Origin: Peristeroidobacter agariperforans
GTDB lineage: Bacteria; Pseudomonadota; Gammaproteobacteria; Steroidobacterales; Steroidobacteraceae
Assembly (NCBI RefSeq): GCF_004138335.1
Contig: NZ_RYFW01000002.1
Location: 1,779,501 to 1,843,500 of the forward strand
Direction of reading: 5' to 3'
DNA: 64,000 nucleotides
This document shows, piece after piece, positions 35,875 to 45,869 of this stretch. The stretch's first letter is position 1. The number at the start of each line of letters is the position of its first letter. The notes beneath the pieces are model-generated. The model had not been told where the DNA came from, did no database searches, and worked only from the letters and a program-made list of their open reading frames with translations. The translations under genes and the position numbers were made by a program.

Positions 35875-36312
35875 ATGAACATCATCCGCTGGGAACCCTT
35901 CCGCGAAGTCGAGGATATGTTTCGGCAGTATTCGCCGTTCTTTTCGCGCGCCGTGCGCCGTTTCGAAGGCGATGAGGGCGCGTGGCGCCCGCTCGCCGAC
36001 ATCAGCGAGACGGACACCGACTATTTCATCAAAGCCGAGCTGCCTGAGGTCAAGAAAGACGACATCAAGGTCAGTTTCGAGCAAGGCCTGCTCACGATCT
36101 CCGGCGAACGCCGCCAGGAGAAGCAGCAGAAGAACGAGAACGAGCTTCGCGTGGAGAGCTTCTATGGCTCTTTCTCGCGCAGTTTCTCGCTGCCCGACAA
36201 CGTCGATGCAAAGGGCATTCAGGCCGAGTGCAAGGATGGCGTGCTGAAGGTTCGTATTCCGAAGACCACGCCGACCCAGCCCGAACAGCCCATTGCCGTC
36301 GAAGTGAAATGA
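35875..36312 (+). CDS. Small heat shock protein Hsp20
   Basis: The 145-residue protein is a typical class A-like bacterial small heat shock protein. A short N-terminal arm is followed by an alpha-crystallin domain (about 38-130: DTDYFIKAELPEVKKDDIKV, ISGERRQEK, FSLPDNVD, GVLKVRIPK) and a C-terminal tail. It holds unfolding proteins in ATP-independent complexes. A start ATG at 35875 follows GGAGACC. A stable stem-loop separates it from the DUF2934 gene. Confidence 0.94.
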   Translation: MNIIRWEPFREVEDMFRQYSPFFSRAVRRFEGDEGAWRPLADISETDTDYFIKAELPEVKKDDIKVSFEQGLLTISGERRQEKQQKNENELRVESFYGSFSRSFSLPDNVDAKGIQAECKDGVLKVRIPKTTPTQPEQPIAVEVK

Positions 36313-36320
36313 TCGATGAC

Positions 36321-36352
36321 TTTCGGCAGGCGGTCCAACTGCCTGCCGGAAA
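36321..36352 (+). terminator. Stem-loop between hsp20 and DUF2934 gene
   Basis: TTTCGGCAGGC pairs with GCCTGCCGGAAA across a nine-base loop, with one bulged G. No T-run follows, so partial termination or mRNA processing that separates expression of the two genes is likely. Confidence 0.5.
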
Positions 36353-36372
36353 TCGTGCTTTGGAGAATTCTC

Positions 36373-36654
36373 ATGAGTGCCGAACCGAACATCGCCCGCG
36401 CGGCGAAATCGCTTAAAGCCAAACGTCAACGCGAGCCGACGCCGGGCCACGCCGAGATCGTTCGCATGGCTGCCGTCGAAGCGGCGAGCCGCGCGGTGGA
36501 CCGTCGCGAGATGATCGCGACCGCCGCTTACTTTCGGGCGCAGAAGCGTGGCTTCGAGCCGGGTCATGAGCTCGAAGATTGGTACGCCGCCGAAAATGAC
36601 ATTGCCGAAGCCCAGCACCACGACTTGATGATTGCGGGGGCGGACACGCCGTAG
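36373..36654 (+). CDS. DUF2934 family protein
   Basis: The 93-residue protein contains the DUF2934 signature, in which an AxxR start helix is followed by AAYFRAQKRGFEPGHELEDWYAAE. The N-terminus is basic (KSLKAKRQREP). The family is often found beside Hsp20 or stress genes and has no known function. ATG at 36373 is preceded by TGGAG. The gene follows hsp20 after a stem-loop. Confidence 0.82.
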   Translation: MSAEPNIARAAKSLKAKRQREPTPGHAEIVRMAAVEAASRAVDRREMIATAAYFRAQKRGFEPGHELEDWYAAENDIAEAQHHDLMIAGADTP

Positions 36655-36669
36655 CGTTGATCGCATCGC

Positions 36670-37665
36670 TCAGGGAATGAGCACCGCCGCGCCGCTCAGT
36701 GCGCCTGCGCGTAGTTTTTCCAAGGCTTCGTTGGCGCCGGCGAGCGGGATCGTTTCGATACTGGGGCGGATGCCGATCTCACCGGCGAGCGCCAGAAATT
36801 CCATCCCGTCCCGGCGCGTGAGGTTGGCGACCGAGCGAATGACACGCTCGCCCCAGAGCAATGAGTACGGGAGCGAAGGGATATCGCTCATGTGAATGCC
36901 GCCGCAGATCACGCTACCGCCTTTGCGCACAGCCTTCAACGCGTGCGGCACGAGTGGGCCGATCGGCGCAAAGATAATCGCGGCATCGAGAGGCACGGGC
37001 AGACGATCGTCACTGCTGCCAGCCCAACTCGCGCCCAGCTGCTTTGCAAAGCGCTGCGCCGTCACGTCTCCGGCGCGCGTAAAAGCGTAGACCTCCTGTC
37101 CCTTGTGGGTTGCGACTTGAGCCACGAGATGCGCAGCGGCGCCAAAGCCGTAAATTCCCAAACGTTTCGCGCTCTCCGCCATTCGCCATGATCGATAGCC
37201 GATGAGCCCGGCGCACAGCAGAGGCGCGGCGTGCGCGTCATCGATGGTCTCGGGCAACTGGAAACAATAGCGAGCATCAGCCACCACATGCTCCGCATAG
37301 CCGCCATCGAGCTGATAGCCGGTGAACTGGGCCTGGTCACAAAGATTCTCTTGCCCGCTGGCGCAGAAGTCACAAGTGCCGCACGTGTGGCCGAGCCAGG
37401 GCACACCGAGCCTCGTGCCGAGGCCGTAGTGCGTGCCTTCGCCGCATCCGATCACGGTGCCGACGATCTCGTGTCCAGGCACGATGGGCAATCGAGGCTC
37501 GGGCAGCTCACCATCGATGAGATGCAGGTCCGTGCGGCAGACGCCGCACGCGCTGACCTTCAAAAGCACCTGCCCGGGGCCGGGCGCCGGCACGGGGCGG
37601 CGCTCCATCGCCAGCGTTTCTCCGGGACGGTGCAACCGCATGCACAAGGAAGACGCGCTGGTCAT
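36670..37665 (-). CDS. Zinc-dependent alcohol dehydrogenase, AdhA-like
   Basis: The 331-residue protein is a medium-chain dehydrogenase with both zinc sites: catalytic in ACGVCRTDLH and GHEIVG, structural in HTCGTCDFCASGQENLC. The Rossmann loop GIYGFGAAAHL follows. It resembles the single-type zinc-binding alcohol dehydrogenases of Geobacillus AdhT/AdhA kind, which interconvert primary alcohols and aldehydes with NAD(H). ATG at 37665 follows GGAG at 10 nt. It differs from the other alcohol dehydrogenase (24202-25278), which lacks the structural zinc cysteines. Confidence 0.91.
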   Translation of the reverse strand: MTSASSLCMRLHRPGETLAMERRPVPAPGPGQVLLKVSACGVCRTDLHLIDGELPEPRLPIVPGHEIVGTVIGCGEGTHYGLGTRLGVPWLGHTCGTCDFCASGQENLCDQAQFTGYQLDGGYAEHVVADARYCFQLPETIDDAHAAPLLCAGLIGYRSWRMAESAKRLGIYGFGAAAHLVAQVATHKGQEVYAFTRAGDVTAQRFAKQLGASWAGSSDDRLPVPLDAAIIFAPIGPLVPHALKAVRKGGSVICGGIHMSDIPSLPYSLLWGERVIRSVANLTRRDGMEFLALAGEIGIRPSIETIPLAGANEALEKLRAGALSGAAVLIP

Positions 37666-37711
37666 GAAGGAAAGTCTCCACGCATCGGCAGATGCATCAC
37701 CCGGGGGTTGT

Positions 37712-37738
37712 GCGGGTAGGTTAGGGGGAACCACCGGT
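37712..37738 (+). promoter_or_regulatory. Repeated 27-nt element, copy 2
   Basis: Matches 19057-19083 at 25 of 27 positions. It lies 58 nt before the UspE-like gene at 37797 and about 47 nt upstream of the divergent alcohol dehydrogenase start. It shares GGTTA-GGGG-CAC with the looser element at 57596-57622. Confidence 0.55.
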
Positions 37739-37796
37739 TTCCGCACCAGCGGCACGGGATGAGACTGGTGAAGGATAACTCCACCGAGGCAGGGTC

Positions 37797-38735
37797 ATGA
37801 ATCCGATCCAAAATATTCTGGTGATCGTCGATCCCACCGCGCAACAACAACCCGCCGTTGCCAAGGGAGCCATTCTGGCCAAACAGCTCGCGGCCCGCCT
37901 GGATTTGTTTGTTTGCGAAACGAAGGCTGCGCGCGACCTGCGTCTCGGCCGCCATCTGCGGCTGTCGCCACAGGCGCCATTCGAAGAGAAGTTGATTCCT
38001 TGGCTCGAATCGCTCGCCGAGCCGCTGCGTCGTGAGGGCATCGAAGTGACCACGGAGGTGGTGTCAGCCGATCCGCTGCACGCGGAGCTGGTGGAACGCG
38101 TCAAACACACCTGCGCGGAACTCGTGATCAAGGACACGCACCATCACAGCATCGCGCAGCGTACGTTTCTCACTAATACGGACTGGGAACTGATTCGTAG
38201 TTGTCCGGTGCCGCTGCTGCTGGTCAAGGCCACCCCTTGGTCGACGGCTCACCGCATCGGCGCGGCGCTCGATCCCGGTCACATGGATGACAAGCCGAGA
38301 CTGCTGGATCGTTGCATCCTGCAAGAAGCGGCGAGGTTCGCGGCTGCGCTCGGTGGCGAGGTACACCCAATTCACGCCTACATTCCGGCGGCCATGATCG
38401 CAGCGGCGACGATGTCGGTACCGCCGATTGTCATAGACATCCCTGCAGAGGCGTTGGAAGAGGAGCGCAAATCAAAGCTCAAGGAGCTGACGGCGATCAC
38501 CTCGGACTACCGGTTTCCTGAGAAGAACATTCACTTGGAAACCGGCGGTGTCGTCGAGGTGCTCTGTCGCCTCGCGCGGGACTGTGGCATCGACATCATG
38601 GCGATGGGCGCGCTCTCGCGTCGTGGCGTGAGGCGCATACTCATCGGCGGCACAGCAGAGGACGTGCTGGAACAGCTGCCCTGCGATTTGTTAGTGGTAA
38701 AAAGTCCGAACTTCGCGGAGATGCTGGTCTTGTGA
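37797..38735 (+). CDS. Tandem-domain universal stress protein, UspE-like
   Basis: The 312-residue protein has two Usp folds: the first starts ILVIVDPTAQQQPAVAKGA and ends TDWELIRSCPVPLLLVKA, and the second ends VMAMGALSRR-like (IMAMGALSRRGVRRILIGGTAEDVLEQ) with CDLLVVKSPN. The second half keeps a partly degenerate ATP loop. It shows strong similarity to the Usp encoded at 45870. The stop overlaps a GTG start of the next gene (4 nt). Confidence 0.92.
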   Translation: MNPIQNILVIVDPTAQQQPAVAKGAILAKQLAARLDLFVCETKAARDLRLGRHLRLSPQAPFEEKLIPWLESLAEPLRREGIEVTTEVVSADPLHAELVERVKHTCAELVIKDTHHHSIAQRTFLTNTDWELIRSCPVPLLLVKATPWSTAHRIGAALDPGHMDDKPRLLDRCILQEAARFAAALGGEVHPIHAYIPAAMIAAATMSVPPIVIDIPAEALEEERKSKLKELTAITSDYRFPEKNIHLETGGVVEVLCRLARDCGIDIMAMGALSRRGVRRILIGGTAEDVLEQLPCDLLVVKSPNFAEMLVL

Positions 38736-39799
38736 GCCTGCGCGCGCCAGATAGAACGATGTCCGCAGTGGATGAGGGCGCGGTCGACGTCAGCACTGCA
38801 AAAAAGGTGGCGGCGTTGCGCTCGGTCGCGTCCTATCCCGTACGCGCGACCTCGGTCGAGGTCATCGAAACGCATTTCGCGTGGGTGTTCCTGGTCGGGG
38901 AGCACGCGTACAAGATGAAGAAGCCGGCGGATTATCCGCTGCTCGATCTACGCTCACTCGAGGATCGGCAGCGCAATTGCCAGGATGAGGTGCGCCTGAA
39001 TCGGCGCCTCGCGCCTGATGCCTATCTCGGGGCGGTGCCACTGGCGATCGACAGGCAGGGGATGCTCAAAGTGAACGGCGAGGGGGCCGTCGTCGATTGG
39101 CTGGTTTGGATGAAACGGTTGCCCTCGGAGCGCATGCTCGATCGCGCGATTGTTTCCAAGTCCGCGAATCCGGCCGTATTGGCAGACATCGGAGCGCTGC
39201 TCGCGCGGTTCTACGAGCGGCAACAGCGATACTTCATGCCGGCGGGCCATTACGTTGCTCAATTGATCGAGCGGACCGAGCGCGAAGGGATTGCGCTGCT
39301 CGCGCCGGATTTGAGACTCGACGCAGCACGGGTGCGTTCAGCGGTCGGTGCTGTCCAATCCGCGCTGCAAGCATTGCAATCAGAGTTGGGACGGCGGGCA
39401 ATTGAGGGGCGTGTGGTGGAAGGTCACGGCGATCTACGCCCCGAGCACATTTGTCTCACACCACCGTGTGTGATCGATTCGTTGGAGTTCTCTCGTGAGC
39501 TGCGGGTGCTCGATCCGGCCGAAGAGCTCGCCTTCTTGCGTCTGGAATGTGAAGTTGCTGGCGCACCGGATGTGGCCGATCAGATCGTGACGGCCTATCA
39601 AAACGCGTCCGGCGATCGTTTCACTCGCTGTCTGCTCGATGCGTATGAGGGACGTCGAGCGCTGGTTCGGGCGAAGATCCTCGCGTGGCACATCCTGGAT
39701 CCCACGGTGGCGTCGCTCGCCCCGTGGCCGGCGAAGGCCCATGAATACATCGCGTTGGCCGAGCGGCATGCCGCGCTAGCGACCATCCAGACGCATTAA
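38732..39799 (+). CDS. Aminoglycoside phosphotransferase-fold protein without P-loop domain
   Basis: The 355-residue protein aligns with the first part of the bifunctional protein at 30751-32301: FAWVFLVGEHAYKMKKP matches the Lys-containing strand, RNCQDEVRLNRRLAPDAYLG is shared, and the catalytic loop reads EGHGDLRPEHI. Downstream of the loop the metal Asp region has CVIDSLEFSRELR in place of the usual DFD, so it may be catalytically altered. The GTG at 38732 overlaps the Usp stop; ATG at 38759 is an alternative. Its stop shares TTAA with the stop of the convergent phosphoribosyltransferase gene. Confidence 0.82.
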   Translation: MSLRAPDRTMSAVDEGAVDVSTAKKVAALRSVASYPVRATSVEVIETHFAWVFLVGEHAYKMKKPADYPLLDLRSLEDRQRNCQDEVRLNRRLAPDAYLGAVPLAIDRQGMLKVNGEGAVVDWLVWMKRLPSERMLDRAIVSKSANPAVLADIGALLARFYERQQRYFMPAGHYVAQLIERTEREGIALLAPDLRLDAARVRSAVGAVQSALQALQSELGRRAIEGRVVEGHGDLRPEHICLTPPCVIDSLEFSRELRVLDPAEELAFLRLECEVAGAPDVADQIVTAYQNASGDRFTRCLLDAYEGRRALVRAKILAWHILDPTVASLAPWPAKAHEYIALAERHAALATIQTH

Positions 39800-40461
39800 T
39801 GTTCGTGCTCGAGCTTGAGAGGCCTGGCGCGAGATTGCGCGATCAGCGCGGTCACCTCGCTATCGTCTGTCTGATCGAAATCTCGATACCACTGACCGAC
39901 CGATACGAACAGCGCGGGTTCCAAGGCGCACACGACCTCGTCGGCTTCATCGCGTAATGCCCGAAGAGCCTCGGAGGAGCCGACGGGAACCGCGGCTACT
40001 ATACGCGTGGCGCCCAGCTTGCGAGCTGCCCGGATCGCTGCCCGCATCGACGCGCCTGTCGCGGCGCCATCGTCGATCAGAATCACCGTGCGTCGTTTCA
40101 CATCGAGCGGCAGCCGGTCGTTGCGATACAACCGTTCGCGATAAGACAGCTCCTGATGTTGGCGATGCATCTCGGCGCGTAGTTGGACCGGATCGCAAAC
40201 GAACGGTGCAATCTCCTCGTTGAGGACCGAGATGCCACCAGACGCGATGGCGCCAATCGCAAACTCGGGCTGGCCAGGCGCCCGCAGCTTACGCACCACC
40301 ATCACGTCCAGCGGCAATTGCAGTGCTGCGGCAACTTCGAAGGCGACGGGAACCCCGCCGCGAGGCAGCCCCAGGACGAGCGCATCCTCACGTTCGTTAT
40401 AGGCGGCTAACAGGCCGGCGAGCGTCTGGCCCGCATCGGTTCGGTTGCTGAAATCGTTCAT
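39796..40461 (-). CDS. Predicted phosphoribosyltransferase
   Basis: The 221-residue protein has a type I phosphoribosyltransferase fold with the PRPP-binding loop VILIDDGAATGASM near residue 125 and VLGLPRGGVPVAFEVA near the N-terminus. It belongs to the COG1926-type group with no fixed substrate; many members accompany Usp and Hsp20 genes. ATG at 40461 starts at the conserved region, with GGGAAA upstream. Function as a purine or other base PRTase cannot be decided from sequence. Confidence 0.86.
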   Translation of the reverse strand: MNDFSNRTDAGQTLAGLLAAYNEREDALVLGLPRGGVPVAFEVAAALQLPLDVMVVRKLRAPGQPEFAIGAIASGGISVLNEEIAPFVCDPVQLRAEMHRQHQELSYRERLYRNDRLPLDVKRRTVILIDDGAATGASMRAAIRAARKLGATRIVAAVPVGSSEALRALRDEADEVVCALEPALFVSVGQWYRDFDQTDDSEVTALIAQSRARPLKLEHEH

Positions 40462-40652
40462 TACCGTTTCCCGCAGGAACTCTCCCTCCGTGTACGCGAT
40501 TCGTCCTGGCGACGCCCTCCGCGAATGTCCCTGCGCGCACGTGGATGCCACGGAACGGGGCAGCAGCTGCGGGAAAACCCTGGTCCACTGCTGGAAGTCC
40601 CGAGCTGTCAGTGTCCCGTCGCCCGCGCACCTTCGGCTACGGGAGGTCATGG

Positions 40653-41459
40653 ATGTCTACGCAACTTTCCGAGCCGAGTCCGCAGGCGGGCTCCAACAGT
40701 TATCAGCTGGCGGTGGAGGACCTCAACTTCCTGCTGCGCGATGAAATGCGCGCCGTGCGCTTCGCGCTGGAGTATGCAAAGGCAGATCTCGTCCTGCGAG
40801 ATTGGCGCATTCGCTCGACCATCATCGTGTTTGGCAGCGCCCGCGTACCCTCGCCCGAGGCTCTGAGTCGATTGCCGCCGGCGGTCGGTGAGGAGCAGGG
40901 GCTTCGTCAGCGGCAACTGCGTTGGTACGAGGCCGCTCGAGAATTCGGCCGACTCGCCTCGTTATATGGCGGCGCGCTGAAACAGGGTGGCGAATGGCGC
41001 GACAACGTGATCGCCACCGGTGGCGGGTCGGGGCTCATGGACGCGGCCAATCGGGGCGCCCATGACGTCGGGGCGCCGTCGATCGGCTTCAACATACAAT
41101 TGCCGGTGGAGCAGCACCCCAATCCATACACGACACCGGAGCTGACGTTCCGCTTTCATTACTTCGCCATGCGCAAGATGCACCTGGCGATGCGCGCCAA
41201 TGCGCTTGCGATCTTCCCAGGCGGCTTCGGCACCCTCGATGAGTTGTTCGAGCTGCTCACGCTGTTGCAGACAGGTAAGGCCCGGGCCGTGCCGGTCGTG
41301 CTGTTCGATCGCGGCTACTGGCAGAAAATCATCGACTTCGATGCCCTGGTGGATGAGGGCATGGTGTCTGCCGACCATTGCGAGCTGTTCGAGTTTGCAG
41401 ACACGGCGGATGAGGCGTGGCGGAGCATCGAACGTCGCAGACTGCACGCTCACGGCTGA
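40653..41459 (+). CDS. LOG family protein (TIGR00730-type)
   Basis: The 268-residue protein has the lysine-decarboxylase-like fold of LOG enzymes with the signature [12 protein letters not shown] and [16 protein letters not shown] near the nucleotide site. LOG proteins release cytokinin bases or act as nucleoside 5'-monophosphate phosphoribohydrolases. It is longer at the N-terminus than plant-type LOG. ATG at 40653 follows GGGAGG at 8 nt. The ABC exporter genes start 19 nt downstream. Confidence 0.9.
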   Translation: MSTQLSEPSPQAGSNSYQLAVEDLNFLLRDEMRAVRFALEYAKADLVLRDWRIRSTIIVFGSARVPSPEALSRLPPAVGEEQGLRQRQLRWYEAAREFGRLASLYGGALKQGGEWRDNVIATGGGSGLMDAANRGAHDVGAPSIGFNIQLPVEQHPNPYTTPELTFRFHYFAMRKMHLAMRANALAIFPGGFGTLDELFELLTLLQTGKARAVPVVLFDRGYWQKIIDFDALVDEGMVSADHCELFEFADTADEAWRSIERRRLHAHG

Positions 41460-41478
41460 GCACGGCGAGCACATTCGT

Positions 41479-42210
41479 ATGGAAACCCTCGCGACGACGG
41501 CTGAGCCACCATTGGTCTTGCAAGCACGGGAGCTGAGCAAGATCTACCGCTCGGGCGAAGTCGAAGTCCAGGCGCTGCGCGGAGTGAATCTGGATCTGGT
41601 CTCAGGCGAGCTCATCGTATTGCTGGGCGCCTCCGGCAGCGGCAAATCGACGCTGCTCAACATCCTCGGTGGCCTGGACACGCCGACGAGCGGTGATGTG
41701 AGCTTTCTCGGCCAGCCTCTCACGGCGTTCGACGATGCCGCGCTCACGCGGTATCGCCGGGAACACGTCGGCTTCGTGTTTCAGTTTTATAACTTGATTC
41801 CGAGCCTCACGGCGCTCGAGAACGTGGCGCTGGTCACCGAGATTGCGCGCCGGCCGATGCAACCGGAAGACGCTTTGCAGCTAGTCGGGCTCGGCGCGCG
41901 TCTGCATCACTTTCCCGCTCAGCTCTCCGGCGGTGAGCAGCAGCGTGTGGCGATCGCACGAGCCATTGCGAAGCGACCCAACCTGTTGTTGTGCGATGAG
42001 CCCACAGGTGCGCTCGACAGTCCCACCGCGATACTGGTTCTGCAGGCTATCGAGCGCATTCACGCGGAGCTCGGCACGACAACCGCGCTCATTACTCACA
42101 ATTCCGTCATCGCTGACATGGCCAGCCGCGTTCTGTACATGCGCGACGGTCAAATCCACCATGAGATTCGCAACTCGACTCGCCGTGCGGCGAGGGAGCT
42201 GTCGTGGTGA
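41479..42210 (+). CDS. ABC transporter ATP-binding protein, LolD/MacB-like
   Basis: The 243-residue protein has Walker [28 protein letters not shown], signature LSGGEQQR, Walker B LLLCDEP and switch His in ITHNS. It is the ATPase of an exporter with the large permease and HlyD-type adaptor that follow. It is distinct from, but in the same family as, the ATPase at 13490-14230. It overlaps the permease start by 7 nt, suggesting coupled translation. Confidence 0.93.
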   Translation: METLATTAEPPLVLQARELSKIYRSGEVEVQALRGVNLDLVSGELIVLLGASGSGKSTLLNILGGLDTPTSGDVSFLGQPLTAFDDAALTRYRREHVGFVFQFYNLIPSLTALENVALVTEIARRPMQPEDALQLVGLGARLHHFPAQLSGGEQQRVAIARAIAKRPNLLLCDEPTGALDSPTAILVLQAIERIHAELGTTTALITHNSVIADMASRVLYMRDGQIHHEIRNSTRRAARELSW

Positions 42211-44573
42211 GCGGCGCGCTCAACAAGAAGTTATGGCGCGACCTGTGGCGCATGCGTGGCCAAGTGCTCGCCATCGGCCTCATCATGGCTTCGGGCATTG
42301 GCGTGCTCGTCATGGGCCTGTCCACCGTCGAAGCGCTCGAGGAGACCGCCCGCGCGTACTACGAACGTTACCGCTTCGCGCATGTGTTCGCGCAAGTAAA
42401 ACGGGCGCCGAAGCGGGTACTCGCGGAGATCGCAGCCTTGCCTGGCGTGCAGACCGTCGAAGCTCGCGTCGTCGAAGGCGCGATCCTCGATATCCAAGGG
42501 TTCGAGGAGCCGGTCGTCGGTCGACTGGTCTCACTACCGGATAACGCCGTCCCTCGATTGAACTTGCTCACCTTGCGATCTGGTCGTATGCCGGCGGCGC
42601 ATTCGGATGATGAAGTGTTGTTGTCCGAGCCGTTCGCACGCGCTCACTCGCTCTACGCGGGCGAGACGATCAAGGCGGTGCTCAACGGCACCTGGCGCGA
42701 GCTGAGAGTCGTCGGCACGGCGCTCTCTCCGGAGTATGTATATGCAATCGGTCCCGGTGCGCTGATGCCGGATGATCGGCGCTTCGGCGTGCTGTGGCTG
42801 CCGGAGCTTGCCTTGCAAGCGGCCTTCGATCTGGAAGGTGCGTTCAACGATGTGAGCGTGCATTTGCTGCGAGGCGCCCGGGCGCAGGATGTCATCGCTG
42901 GCATGGATCGCATCCTCAACCGCTACGGCGGCATCGGAGCTTATGAGCGCGCCGATCAGCTCTCCAATTGGTTTCTGATGAACGAGATCAAACAGCTGCA
43001 GACCTTGTCTCGTATTCTGCCGACTGTGTTCCTGCTGGTCGCCGCGTTTCTGACGAATATGGTGCTGGCGCGGTTGATCGCCCTCGAGCGCAGCGAGATC
43101 GGGCTGCTGAAAGCATTCGGATACACACGCGCGCAGATCGCCTGGCACTACGCGAAGTTCGTTCTCGCAATGGGCGCGTTCGGCATCCTCCTGGGCTGGC
43201 TCGCGGGCTACTGGCTCGGCTGGTACGAAACCAGGCTCTACGGTGAGTTCTATCACTTTCCGTTCCTCCTGTACCGGCCGGCGCCGACCGCCTTCGTTAT
43301 CGCGGCATTGATCGGCTTCGGTGCGGCATTGCTCGGCGCTCTGCGTACCGTGTACGCCGCGGCCTCACTGCCGCCGGCCGAGGCGATGCGGCCGCCGGCG
43401 CCACCGATGTTCCGTCGCATAGGCATCGCGCGTTACGCCTTTGCGCAACGGCTGGAACAGCTGACCCGCATCATCATTCGGCAGGTCTGGCGTTGGCCCA
43501 TTCGAACGCTGACCACTTGCGGCGGTATTGCCATGGGCGTCGCCGTGCTCGTCACCTCGTTTCAGTGGCTCGACGCTATCGAGCACATGGTCGATGTGTA
43601 TTTTCGCCAGGCGCAGTCGCAGGATGTGACGATGATCTTCGCCGAGCCGCGCTCCATCGACGTGGCTCATAACGTTGCACGCCTGCCGGGCGTGCAGGTG
43701 GTCGAGCCGATGCGCATCGTTCCGGCGAAGCTTCGATTCGGCTGGCGCGAACAGCGCGAGTCGTTGCAGGGCTTGCCTACGCAGCAACGTCTCTATCGCG
43801 TATACGACGCAAACGGAAAATCGCTGACCTTGCCGCGGGAAGGCTTGATGATCTCGTCGATGCTCGCCGAGTTGCTGCACGTGAAACTGGGCGATCGGAT
43901 CACGGTCGAGATTCTCGAAGGTCGGCGTGAAGTGCTGCAGGTTCCGGTGGCGGGGATCTTCGAGACGTATATCGGCTCGCCGGCCTATATCGACGATCGC
44001 GCACTGGCTCGGTTGCTCAGGGAATCCCAGACCGTGTCCGCCATGCACCTGCGCGTCGATTCTCTGCAGTTGCCGAACTTGCTGGCAGAGCTCAAGGCGC
44101 TGCCGCGCTTGAATGCGGTGTCGCTGCGCGCAGCGAACATCCAGATGTTTGACGAAACCATGGCGCGGACGCTCATGATCTTCGTCTCTTTCTTCATTGT
44201 ATTTTCGTGCGCGTTGTCGGTCGGCGTAACTTATAACGCTGCTCGCATCGCGTTGTCCGAACGCGGACGCGAGTTTGCGACGCTGCGCGTCCTGGGATTC
44301 ACGCGCGGCGAGATCTCTTATCTGCTGTTGGGAGAAATTGCCTTGCTCGCGGCGCTGGCCTTGCCACTCGGCTGTTTCGTCGGCCGGCTGCTCGCGCGGG
44401 TGATCGTTGCTGCGTTCAAGACTGAGCTCTATCGAGTGCCTTTCGTGCTGGAAGGGTCCAGTTATGCCTGGGCCATGATCGTTACAATCGCGTCGACGGC
44501 CCTGTCCGCAGTGCTGGTGCGCCGACGTCTGGATCGACTCGATCTCATTGCTGTGCTCAAAACTCGTGAGTGA
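42204..44573 (+). CDS. ABC transporter permease with two FtsX domains
   Basis: The 789-residue protein has a membrane helix near residues 20-35, a periplasmic domain, three helices from about 270-395 with the FtsX segment [16 protein letters not shown], a further helix near 440-455, a second periplasmic domain, and three C-terminal helices ([15 protein letters not shown]). This duplicated layout (as in YbbP/FtsX-like export permeases) fits a single-chain permease. The GTG at 42204 overlaps the ATPase end. It is part of an ATPase/permease/adaptor operon. Confidence 0.91.
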   Translation: MVSGALNKKLWRDLWRMRGQVLAIGLIMASGIGVLVMGLSTVEALEETARAYYERYRFAHVFAQVKRAPKRVLAEIAALPGVQTVEARVVEGAILDIQGFEEPVVGRLVSLPDNAVPRLNLLTLRSGRMPAAHSDDEVLLSEPFARAHSLYAGETIKAVLNGTWRELRVVGTALSPEYVYAIGPGALMPDDRRFGVLWLPELALQAAFDLEGAFNDVSVHLLRGARAQDVIAGMDRILNRYGGIGAYERADQLSNWFLMNEIKQLQTLSRILPTVFLLVAAFLTNMVLARLIALERSEIGLLKAFGYTRAQIAWHYAKFVLAMGAFGILLGWLAGYWLGWYETRLYGEFYHFPFLLYRPAPTAFVIAALIGFGAALLGALRTVYAAASLPPAEAMRPPAPPMFRRIGIARYAFAQRLEQLTRIIIRQVWRWPIRTLTTCGGIAMGVAVLVTSFQWLDAIEHMVDVYFRQAQSQDVTMIFAEPRSIDVAHNVARLPGVQVVEPMRIVPAKLRFGWREQRESLQGLPTQQRLYRVYDANGKSLTLPREGLMISSMLAELLHVKLGDRITVEILEGRREVLQVPVAGIFETYIGSPAYIDDRALARLLRESQTVSAMHLRVDSLQLPNLLAELKALPRLNAVSLRAANIQMFDETMARTLMIFVSFFIVFSCALSVGVTYNAARIALSERGREFATLRVLGFTRGEISYLLLGEIALLAALALPLGCFVGRLLARVIVAAFKTELYRVPFVLEGSSYAWAMIVTIASTALSAVLVRRRLDRLDLIAVLKTRE

Positions 44574-44576
44574 CCC

Positions 44577-45788
44577 ATGGGTGGGACGAACATGCGAAGA
44601 ATTCTCACTTGGGCTCCGCTGGTCGTCTTGCTACTGGCGGCGCTGGCTTGGTTGTTCCGTCCCAAGCCCGTGGCAGTCGACCTGGATGAGGTGGTACAGG
44701 CGGCATTACAGGTGACGATCAGCGACGAAGGCGAAGCGCGTGTACGCGACGTGTTCGTCGTTTCTGCGCCCGTCGCGGGGCTCATGCGTCGTTTGGAGTT
44801 GAAGGCAGGCGACCGCGTGACGCCGAATCAAACGGTGATCGCCCGGTTGGAGCCCTCGGTCCCGATGTTTCTCGATGAGCGTGCAATTGCCGAGGCGCGC
44901 GCAGGTGTGGATGCGGCGAATGCTGCAACCAAATTTGCCCAAGCGCAGTTGGGGCGCGCCGAGGCTGAACGTGACTTCGCTCAATCGGAACTGCGGCGTC
45001 TCCAAGCCAGCCGGCAGAGCATCTCGCAAAATGATCTTGATGCGGCTGAGCGCCGTGCGAAGACCGCTATTGCGGCGGTGGCGGAGGCTCAGGCGAGCTT
45101 GCGGATGCGACAATCCGAGTACGTCCAGGCACAGGCTCGGCTGTTGAATCCGACCAAGGTGAGCAAGGCGGCGAAAGATTGCGACTGCGTCATCGTGTAC
45201 TCGCCGGTCTCCGGATCGGTGCTGCGTGTACTGCAGGAAAGCGAAGCCGTCGTGACCGCGGGCACCCCGATTCTGGAGATTGGCGACCCGGCAAACATGG
45301 AGGTTCAAGTGGATCTTTTGTCGGAGGAGGCGGTGCGCGTGCGCGCCGGTCAGCGTGTCCTCATCGAGGGCTGGGGCGGGTGGGGCTCTCTTGCGGGCGT
45401 CGTGAGGCGTGTCGAGCCGTTTGCGTTCACCAAAGTGTCGGCACTCGGAATCGAAGAGCAGCGTGTGAATGTATTGATCGATCTGACGGAGCCGCGCGAG
45501 CGGTGGCGCCGGTTGGGCCACGGGTATCGGGTTCAGCCGAGCATCGTCGTTTGGGAGACCGATCGCGCCATTCAAGTGCCGCAGTCGGCACTGTTTCGCG
45601 ATGGCGAGCGATGGGCAGTGTTCGCCGTCGAGAACAGCATCGCGCAACTGCGAGGTGTTGTCGTCGGTCAGCACAACGACACGCAAGTACAAGTCGTCAG
45701 CGGCCTGTCGCCGGGTGAGCGCATCGTCGTACACCCCAACGATCGTATCGAGGACGGGACACGCATCGTCGCGCGCTCGGGTGAGTAG
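44577..45788 (+). CDS. HlyD/RND-type periplasmic adaptor protein
   Basis: The 403-residue protein has an N-terminal membrane segment (WAPLVVLLLAALAWLF), lipoyl-like halves (RDVFVVSAPVAGLMRRLELKAG and VYSPVSGSVLRVLQE) separated by a coiled-coil hairpin (about residues 95-185, Ala/Glu/Arg-rich), a beta-barrel and a membrane-proximal domain. It should link the inner-membrane exporter (41479-44573) with an outer-membrane channel, whose gene is not in the window. It starts 3 nt after the permease stop. Confidence 0.92.
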   Translation: MGGTNMRRILTWAPLVVLLLAALAWLFRPKPVAVDLDEVVQAALQVTISDEGEARVRDVFVVSAPVAGLMRRLELKAGDRVTPNQTVIARLEPSVPMFLDERAIAEARAGVDAANAATKFAQAQLGRAEAERDFAQSELRRLQASRQSISQNDLDAAERRAKTAIAAVAEAQASLRMRQSEYVQAQARLLNPTKVSKAAKDCDCVIVYSPVSGSVLRVLQESEAVVTAGTPILEIGDPANMEVQVDLLSEEAVRVRAGQRVLIEGWGGWGSLAGVVRRVEPFAFTKVSALGIEEQRVNVLIDLTEPRERWRRLGHGYRVQPSIVVWETDRAIQVPQSALFRDGERWAVFAVENSIAQLRGVVVGQHNDTQVQVVSGLSPGERIVVHPNDRIEDGTRIVARSGE

Positions 45789-45810
45789 TCGGCGCTCAGG
45801 GACTTATACG

Positions 45811-45836
45811 AGCGGTTACGGACAACCTCAGATAAC
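45811..45836 (+). promoter_or_regulatory. Looser member of the shared upstream element
   Basis: AGCGGTTACGGACAACCTC resembles AGCGCTTACGGCCTTCCCC upstream of the CBS gene at identical spacing. It lies about 33 nt before the start of the Usp gene at 45870. Confidence 0.35.
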
Positions 45837-45869
45837 GATCGGAAAGGATTGGGCGAATGATCTGCTCGT

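Noticed and set aside
35830-35875. FNR/Anr-type site (TTGAT-N4-ATCAA) before hsp20
   Set aside because: Only the left half TTGATC is present; the right half does not match.
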